Source: Ktedonobacter sp. SOSP1-85 (GTDB lineage: Bacteria > Chloroflexota > Ktedonobacteria > Ktedonobacterales > Ktedonobacteraceae). From it: a DNA stretch of 64,000 nt. Below the pieces are notes generated by a model, which was given only the letters and a program-made list of their open reading frames with translations, had not been told where the DNA came from and did no database searches. The translations under genes and the position numbers were made by a program. Positions within the stretch are counted from its first letter, which is position 1; each line of letters starts with the position of its first letter. Location: contig NZ_BNJI01000001.1 in NCBI RefSeq assembly GCF_016587415.1, positions 3,511,501 to 3,575,500 on the forward strand. Reading direction: 5' to 3'. Below, piece after piece: positions 58,851 to 64,000 of the stretch.

Positions 58851-58903
58851 CCCGGCGTGGGAAGTCCCGTCTCCGTTCATGGGACGGGACTTCCCACGCC
58901 GGG
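58851..58903. terminator. Perfect 21-bp hairpin overlapping the FAD gene 3' end
   Basis: CCCGGCGTGGGAAGTCCCGTC (21 bp, 58851-58871) pairs exactly with 58883-58903, loop of 11. The right arm encodes the final residues of the FAD oxidoreductase, and its TGA lies in the loop. In the rest of 58688-58850 I see nothing. Confidence 0.65.
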
Positions 58904-60163
58904 TGTTAAAACCTGTTTTACCAGGCGCTCGGCCAGCTCAAGCGAGTAGTTCTGCCCCCGGTCATGGGGATAGACCTGAAACATGTTTGCCATCCACAGC
59001 CCCGCCAGCGGCGTTTGCAGCGGCGGAATATGCTCGCGGTAATCGACGGTGACAATTGGCTGCGCGAAGGGGGCGTGGAACATCCAGCTCTCCGTGACCC
59101 AGCTGGGATCAAAATTAGGCTGAATCCGCTTTACATGCGGCAGAAATTCCTGTAACACCTCTTCTTTGCTCCGCGTAAAGAGGGCATCATTCATGGGGCG
59201 ATAATTCCCCAGGTAGATCAGGTGTCGCCCGCCATACTCCTCGGGCGCGCGATAATTGGTATGCTCGACCAGGGCCATGAAGGGATAGCCCGGATCGCAA
59301 ATGTTGATCCAGTAGCTATCGGTCAGGGGCCGGTCCAGACCCAGAATAAGGCAGTGCGCGCCATAGGCCTGTCCCCAGTCATACTGACGCCGGTAATCCT
59401 CAGGCAGTTCTGGAACCAGGCGGCAGGTCAGGCGTGTCGGCAGCGTCGAGATAACCTCGTCAAACTCCCAGTTCCCCTGGTCGGTCTGTACATGCCAGCG
59501 CTCCCCCTCGCGCCGCACCTCTTCCACGGTGGTGCCAAAGAGCAACTTTCCCCCGCGCTCTTGAATGCGCTCGACCAGGCGATCATAGAGCAACTGGAAA
59601 CCACCGCGTAAATACCCCAGTTGCGTCGTGCGATCATGCAGGCGCGCCCAGATCCAGGGCAGGGCGATCTCGTCGCGTAGCTCGCCAAATTTCCCGCTAA
59701 ACAGTGGCTCAAAGAGGACCTCGTAGGGACGCTTCCCCATCCATTTGCGCAGCCAGGTCGTGGCCGTCTTCCCCTCAAACCACGCCGGTGGCGCGACCTT
59801 CAAAAAGGCCAGGACCGCGCCGACGCGCATGCGCTCATCCAACCGCCAGGGCTTAAATCTCAGCAGCGTCAACGGCGAATCCAACTGCTCAAGCTTCCCA
59901 TCAACCAGGCTCACCGTGCGCGGGCGCTGCCACTCCAGCCGCTCGCCCAGCCCCAGCTCTTCTATGGCACGAATGGCCGTGGTGTCCGAACGAAAGATAT
60001 GGTGATAGAACTTATCCAGCCACGCCTCGCCAACACGAAAGCCCGCCGCCAGGCCACCCGCCATCGGCTCCTTCTCAAAGAGCATTACCGTATGTCCCGC
60101 CTCCACCAGGCGGTATGCCGCCATCAAACCCAGCGCCCCGCCGCCAAGGACCGCGTATTCCAT
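58877..60163 (-). CDS. FAD-dependent amine oxidase/desaturase-like protein
   Basis: 428 residues from ATG 60163, just after AGAAGAAGGT; an ATG at 60220 lacks this. The N-terminal Rossmann motif YAVLGGGALGLMAAYRLVEAGHTVMLFEKE binds FAD, and AGGLAAGFRVGEAWLDKFYHHIF is the next family block. The C-terminal motif GLWMANMFQVYPHDRGQNYSLELAERLV closes the fold. It resembles protoporphyrinogen oxidase, phytoene desaturase and UDP-galactopyranose mutase relatives. A carotenoid or amine substrate cannot be chosen. The end of the coding sequence (TPGVGSPVP) is formed by a hairpin arm. Confidence 0.85.
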   Translation of the reverse strand: MEYAVLGGGALGLMAAYRLVEAGHTVMLFEKEPMAGGLAAGFRVGEAWLDKFYHHIFRSDTTAIRAIEELGLGERLEWQRPRTVSLVDGKLEQLDSPLTLLRFKPWRLDERMRVGAVLAFLKVAPPAWFEGKTATTWLRKWMGKRPYEVLFEPLFSGKFGELRDEIALPWIWARLHDRTTQLGYLRGGFQLLYDRLVERIQERGGKLLFGTTVEEVRREGERWHVQTDQGNWEFDEVISTLPTRLTCRLVPELPEDYRRQYDWGQAYGAHCLILGLDRPLTDSYWINICDPGYPFMALVEHTNYRAPEEYGGRHLIYLGNYRPMNDALFTRSKEEVLQEFLPHVKRIQPNFDPSWVTESWMFHAPFAQPIVTVDYREHIPPLQTPLAGLWMANMFQVYPHDRGQNYSLELAERLVKQVLTPGVGSPVP

Positions 60164-60326
60164 ACCTTCTTCTCTCCCGATATAAAATAATCTCAAAATA
60201 TGCATCCAGCTACCCTGCACTATTTTAACATACCCGACCTTTGCTGACCTCTTTCTATCGGCGCGTAATTACTAAAGTATCTAGGATATGAAGATATTAA
60301 ACTTGGATAACCGCAAAATATATGGC

Positions 60327-60356
60327 TTGGCATCGCTTTTCATGTGTTATTATACT
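60327..60356 (+). promoter_or_regulatory. Candidate sigma-70 promoter of the STAND/SARP regulator
   Basis: TTGGCA (60327-60332), 18-bp spacer, TATACT (60351-60356), 124 bp before the ATG. Nothing else is noted in 60164-60480. Confidence 0.45.
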
Positions 60357-60480
60357 TACTTGTGGGCATTCCAAAAATAGAATAGAAGCGGGCCATCGTT
60401 TCCAACATAGATAGAAAAGCCTGCCTTCCGTCTGCCTGTCTGCATGAACTTCAGTATGCCTTAATGAATAAGGAGAGTAC

Positions 60481-63400
60481 ATGGTGCATGATGCATCTTT
60501 CCATCATAAGAAGGTTGTCCGCCCTACTCTTCCGTCGATTCTGCTTCACCGAAAGGCGTTGATTGCGCAATTACAAGCGTCCATTACACCTGAACAATAT
60601 AAACATGGAGCCTCTACACGTTATAAACTATTTCTGTGTTGCGCTCCCGCCGGATATGGCAAGACAACTTTATTAGCTGATTTCGCGCACTCTCAATCCT
60701 TGCCCTGTTGCTGGTATTTCCTCGATCATACCGATACCGACCCGGTCGTCTTTCTTCGTACTCTCCTTGCAAGCATACGCCAGGCTTTTCCCACATTCAC
60801 TTTCTCCCTCTTTCCAGAATTACCCTTTCTCACTGCCAGCTCGTATCATGCTACTATTGATGCGCTTTGTATCGCCATTGCTGCCGAAATCTCTGAGCGC
60901 TTTCTCCTTATGCTGTGCAACTACGAAGAGATTAACGAGAGCGAAGTCCTCACAGATCTGGTGACCTACCTGCTAAAAAAACTGCCGGATCAGGTAACGC
61001 TTGTCATTGAAAGTCGTGTCATTCCCGATATCTCCTTTGCCTCGTTCGTCATCCACGATGAAATGTGTGGGCTACATAGCAATGCCTTGCGCTTCTCTTC
61101 CCAGGAAATTACGGAACTGGCTAGCCTGCAAGGCCTGCCTCCTCTCACGCCTGCCGAGGCCGAGCAATTAGCCACGTCTTTCGATGGCTGGATTGCCGGG
61201 ATTCTCCTGGGAACCCGCGTAGGGGATGCGCGCTTCCAACTCCTTCAACAGCAAGCCTCGCGCGAAGATGTTTCACTACTCCCTCACGAGTATTCTCCAG
61301 TAAAAGGCAAACGGACCACACTTCTTACCTACGTTGTCGATGAAGTGCTTAAGCGTGATAAAACAGCCTACGCCTTTCTGCAAACCATCTCCATCCTCCA
61401 GCAAATCGAACCCTCCATCTGTAACGCCCTGCTCAACATCAACGATGCCGCCGAACAATTAGCCCATCTGGAAAGCCAGGGCTTCTTTGTAACTTCCTAT
61501 AAAAGCCTTTCAGGTACCACCTATTCCCTTCACCCAGTCATTCGCGATCTGCTGAGTGCACAACTACGCAGCCAGGAACCCGAACGTTTTCTCGCCTTAC
61601 ATCGTTACGCGGCAACCCTCTGGCAGGCCAGTGAGAATGCAGAGCAGGCGCTCTATCATGCCCTAAAATCCGAAGCCTATGACCTGGCGACTGTCCTTAT
61701 TTCTAATAATGCTGAGCGCCTGTTCCAACAGGGGCAGCAAGAAACCTTGATCCGCTGGTTGCACACTCTCCCCACAGAGATTCAGGAACATCATCCGCAA
61801 CTCCTGCTACTCCAGGCGTCAATTTTCCTTGAACATGGACAACATAGCGCTGCGCTCCCTCTCCTTGAGAAAGCCGAAGCGCTCTTGCCTGACCAGGTTG
61901 AGGGCGTGAACCCTCGGTTTCACGCTTCAATCGCCATTTTGCGTGGCAAGGCCTTCTCACAAATGGGGAATTACCTGCAAGCCCAGGAGCTTTGCCAGGA
62001 GGCGCTCACATATATTCCCGAGCAGGACCATATCTTGCGGGCGGCGGCCGAAATGCGCCTGGGCGTATGCGCGAGTCTCCAGGGGGACTTCACTTCTGGT
62101 ATTCAGCACTTGCAACAAGCACTTCGTATCTGGAACAACGAGCCTCCGCTGAATCAGGCTATTGAGATCCATAGCTCTCTGGCCAATACCTATTATTTCA
62201 TAGGCAATTTCCCCCTGGCACAACATCACCTGGTAGCAATGATGAATGCCTGCGAGCAGCTCCAGGATATCTCGGGGAAAATACGCGCCCTAACTTTACA
62301 AGGCCTTATATCCCAGGACCGGGGATTGGCCTCTGAGGCCGAGGCATCGTTCCTTCAAGTACTAACACTTACTAATGAGCCCTCATATATGCAGCGCGGA
62401 AAAGCCTACGCCTTAGTCAATCTAAGCTTGTTTTATGTGGAGCAAGGAACGTATGCTCAGGCTTTGGCTCATGCGCAAAATGGTTTGGGTCTGGCGCGCC
62501 AATTTGGCAATCGTAGTCTGGTCAATGCCGCCCTTTCAAGTTTGGCTCTGAGCTATCTCTTTCTGGGAGATGCCGTCAGTGCCTTGTTCATGGTTGAACA
62601 AATGGAGACCCAGGCAACGAGCGAAGAAACAGTGGGATATGAACATGCCTGGCGCGATCTCACCTATGGCCTGGTACTCCTGAAGCAAGGACGATCTTTC
62701 GAAGCCACTACCCGCCTGTCACATATAGAGACCGTTTTACGTTCGACCTCTTTGAAACGCGAACTGCTTCAAGCCAAAATACGCCTGGCAGCCTGCCACG
62801 TCGAGCAGGGCCAAATTGAGCAGGCTGTACAATTGCTTGGCGAGGTTGCAACTCTCCTGTCTACCCATCATACATATACTCACCTGGTTCAGATCGAACT
62901 ACAATGGCTCCCAGGCCTACTTCCCATACTTCAGAATCATCCCTACCTCGCACCCTTGCGCACACTGCTCAACATCGCTGAACCACTCCAGCATCAGAAG
63001 CAGCCACAGCCAACCGCAATCAAAGCTGAATTGACAAACGCTAATCTGACTGGCCTTACTATTTACGCCTTTGGCGAGCCAACCGTCTTGCTCAATGGAC
63101 AGCCAGTCAAACGCTGGCGCATGAACCGCACCATGGAACTCTTTTTCTTCTTGCTGGACGCTCGGCATCCCATGAGCAAAGAATCCATTCTCACGGTGTT
63201 GTGGCCAGAATATGACGAACAAACTAATCAAACCTTTCACAATACGCTGTACTATCTGCGCAAGCTCCTAGGTGAATCCTGCGTGGTTTTTCAGCCTTCA
63301 GGCTATAGCCTTAACCTTGCTGCTGTTTACGGAGAGCAGGTCTGGTATGACGTTCATATATTTCAACAACGACGCAGCGAAGCCGAACAGGCTCTGGCGC

Positions 63401-63801
63401 GTGAATATCACGCGTTGGCGAAAGAGTCCCTGCTTGAAATGGTTCAGCTCTATCGCGGCGATTATGGGCGTCCCTTCTACAGTGATTGGTGTACCTTCCG
63501 CCGCGATGAACTGCGTACCGCGTACCTGGAGGCCCGTCGCCAGCTGGCCCAAATAGCCTGGAATGCGGAAGCCTGGAACGAAAGCACCGAGCACTGGCGC
63601 CAGATGCTCCACATGGACAACTGCCTTGAAGAGGCGCACTATGGTCTCATACGCTGCTACGCCCGCCAGGGCAAACGGCAAGCCGCGCTCCGCCAGTACC
63701 AGACCTGCCAGAAACTCCTCCAGGAGGAACTCGGCGTCCAGCCCGGCCAGGCCATGCAGCACCTCTACCAGCGACTCCTCAATCCACAGAATAAATTGTA
63801 G
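60481..63801 (+). CDS. STAND ATPase-TPR regulator with C-terminal SARP/BTAD domain
   Basis: 1106 residues; AAGGAG stands five bases before the ATG. Residues 45-330 form a MalT/NACHT-like ATPase with Walker A CAPAGYGKTTLL (55-65). Residues about 430-830 are TPR-like helical repeats (SLALSYLFLGDAVSALFM). Residues 858-1106 are a SARP-type output: an OmpR-like winged helix (LNGQPVKRWRMNRTMELFFFLLDARHPMSKESILTVLWPE) and a bacterial transcriptional activation (BTAD) domain (LAREYHALAKESLLEMVQLYRGDY, DELRTAYLEARRQLAQ). This LuxR-like sensor with SARP output is expected to activate genes on binding an inducer. Neither the inducer nor the target can be named. Its stop TAG lies in repeat B3. Confidence 0.9.
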   Translation: MVHDASFHHKKVVRPTLPSILLHRKALIAQLQASITPEQYKHGASTRYKLFLCCAPAGYGKTTLLADFAHSQSLPCCWYFLDHTDTDPVVFLRTLLASIRQAFPTFTFSLFPELPFLTASSYHATIDALCIAIAAEISERFLLMLCNYEEINESEVLTDLVTYLLKKLPDQVTLVIESRVIPDISFASFVIHDEMCGLHSNALRFSSQEITELASLQGLPPLTPAEAEQLATSFDGWIAGILLGTRVGDARFQLLQQQASREDVSLLPHEYSPVKGKRTTLLTYVVDEVLKRDKTAYAFLQTISILQQIEPSICNALLNINDAAEQLAHLESQGFFVTSYKSLSGTTYSLHPVIRDLLSAQLRSQEPERFLALHRYAATLWQASENAEQALYHALKSEAYDLATVLISNNAERLFQQGQQETLIRWLHTLPTEIQEHHPQLLLLQASIFLEHGQHSAALPLLEKAEALLPDQVEGVNPRFHASIAILRGKAFSQMGNYLQAQELCQEALTYIPEQDHILRAAAEMRLGVCASLQGDFTSGIQHLQQALRIWNNEPPLNQAIEIHSSLANTYYFIGNFPLAQHHLVAMMNACEQLQDISGKIRALTLQGLISQDRGLASEAEASFLQVLTLTNEPSYMQRGKAYALVNLSLFYVEQGTYAQALAHAQNGLGLARQFGNRSLVNAALSSLALSYLFLGDAVSALFMVEQMETQATSEETVGYEHAWRDLTYGLVLLKQGRSFEATTRLSHIETVLRSTSLKRELLQAKIRLAACHVEQGQIEQAVQLLGEVATLLSTHHTYTHLVQIELQWLPGLLPILQNHPYLAPLRTLLNIAEPLQHQKQPQPTAIKAELTNANLTGLTIYAFGEPTVLLNGQPVKRWRMNRTMELFFFLLDARHPMSKESILTVLWPEYDEQTNQTFHNTLYYLRKLLGESCVVFQPSGYSLNLAAVYGEQVWYDVHIFQQRRSEAEQALAREYHALAKESLLEMVQLYRGDYGRPFYSDWCTFRRDELRTAYLEARRQLAQIAWNAEAWNESTEHWRQMLHMDNCLEEAHYGLIRCYARQGKRQAALRQYQTCQKLLQEELGVQPGQAMQHLYQRLLNPQNKL

Positions 63802-63821
63802 GGTCCAGGCAAGCCTGGACT
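63798..63821. repeat. Family B module, copy B3 (single arm)
   Basis: GTAGGGTCCAGGC-aa-GCCTGGACT: the same module as B1/B2 with ATGC/GCAT replaced by AGGC/GCCT, a compensating change. The TAG stop of the regulator is part of it. Confidence 0.55.
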
Positions 63822-63977
63822 TCCCGCTGCATCTACCTCACTCAACATAGTGCGGAGTCACTGCGGAGTGGGCAGAGCTTATTCTTTCCTCAGACACAGC
63901 GAAGACAAGCGGACAGCGCAAGAAAGCAGGTTGTTTGCTCTATATCGACTTTTCATGAAAGGAGGTAACAAAGAACA

Positions 63978-64000
63978 TTGAAGCGCTATTTTCAGGATTT
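63978..64000 (+). CDS. Possible start of the next gene (partial)
   Basis: AAAGGAGGTAACAAAGAACA precedes a TTG (63978) followed by an open frame LKRYFQD to the window end. The Shine-Dalgarno is strong, the spacing long. Not enough sequence to identify it. Confidence 0.25.

Overview
The window looks like chromosomal DNA of a Chloroflexota bacterium, most likely of the class Ktedonobacteria. This is inferred from gene content: tandem DUF6585-like proteins, a DUF2079 membrane protein, a SWIM-type protein beside CcbP-like calcium-binding proteins, a MalT/SARP fusion regulator, and many kinase, phosphatase and zinc-ribbon proteins. Frequent GTG/TTG starts behind strong Shine-Dalgarno sites and sigma-70 type -35/-10 promoters fit a moderately GC-rich bacterium. 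No database search could be run.

Layout. 1-4200 is accessory: the 3' part of a SWIM-family gene, two CcbP-like genes, a small acidic ORF, an unknown gene, a 122-bp MITE-like element and IS-like direct repeats. 4242-15733 holds metabolic genes (PhoD-type phosphatase, LarA-type racemase, amidase, clan GH-A glycosidase, methyltransferase), a recombinase remnant near tRNA-Thr and a lone receiver protein. 15820-22352 carries AlaX, an Rrf2 regulator and an Fe-S assembly run sufC-sufD-sufS-sufU-Rieske with no sufB. 22407-33827 has PhzF, a ClC channel, membrane proteins, an ECF sigma factor with a membrane-anchored WD40 partner, prs and der. 34197-41654 is a Ser/Thr signalling block: PP2C, kinase-TPR, zinc ribbon-PP2C, VWA, zinc ribbon-FHA. 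41834-45264 is the conserved rpmH-rnpA-yidD-yidC-jag block. The rest has a PfkB kinase, a sigma-like/XRE pair, a methyltransferase, ffh, an L,D-transpeptidase lipoprotein, two DUF6585-like paralogues, a GH57/DUF3536 hydrolase, an HNH endonuclease, tRNA-Pro, an FAD oxidoreductase and a large STAND/SARP regulator.

The most unusual content is intergenic. Most gaps hold long hairpins belonging to at least eight recurrent families, labelled A-H here. Family C (seven copies) folds as a three-way junction whose three stems change by compensatory substitutions. An 8-copy mini-hairpin CCCC-GAAT-GGGG occurs only inside copies of larger families, at recurrent sites in family C. At 35070-35259 three repeat levels are nested. 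Nearly all non-Watson-Crick pairs in these stems are G-U pairs only when read in the direction of local transcription, which points to structures kept at the RNA level. Several copies abut or encode stop codons or supply the leader and Shine-Dalgarno region of the next gene, so they probably shape mRNA ends, stability or translation across the region.
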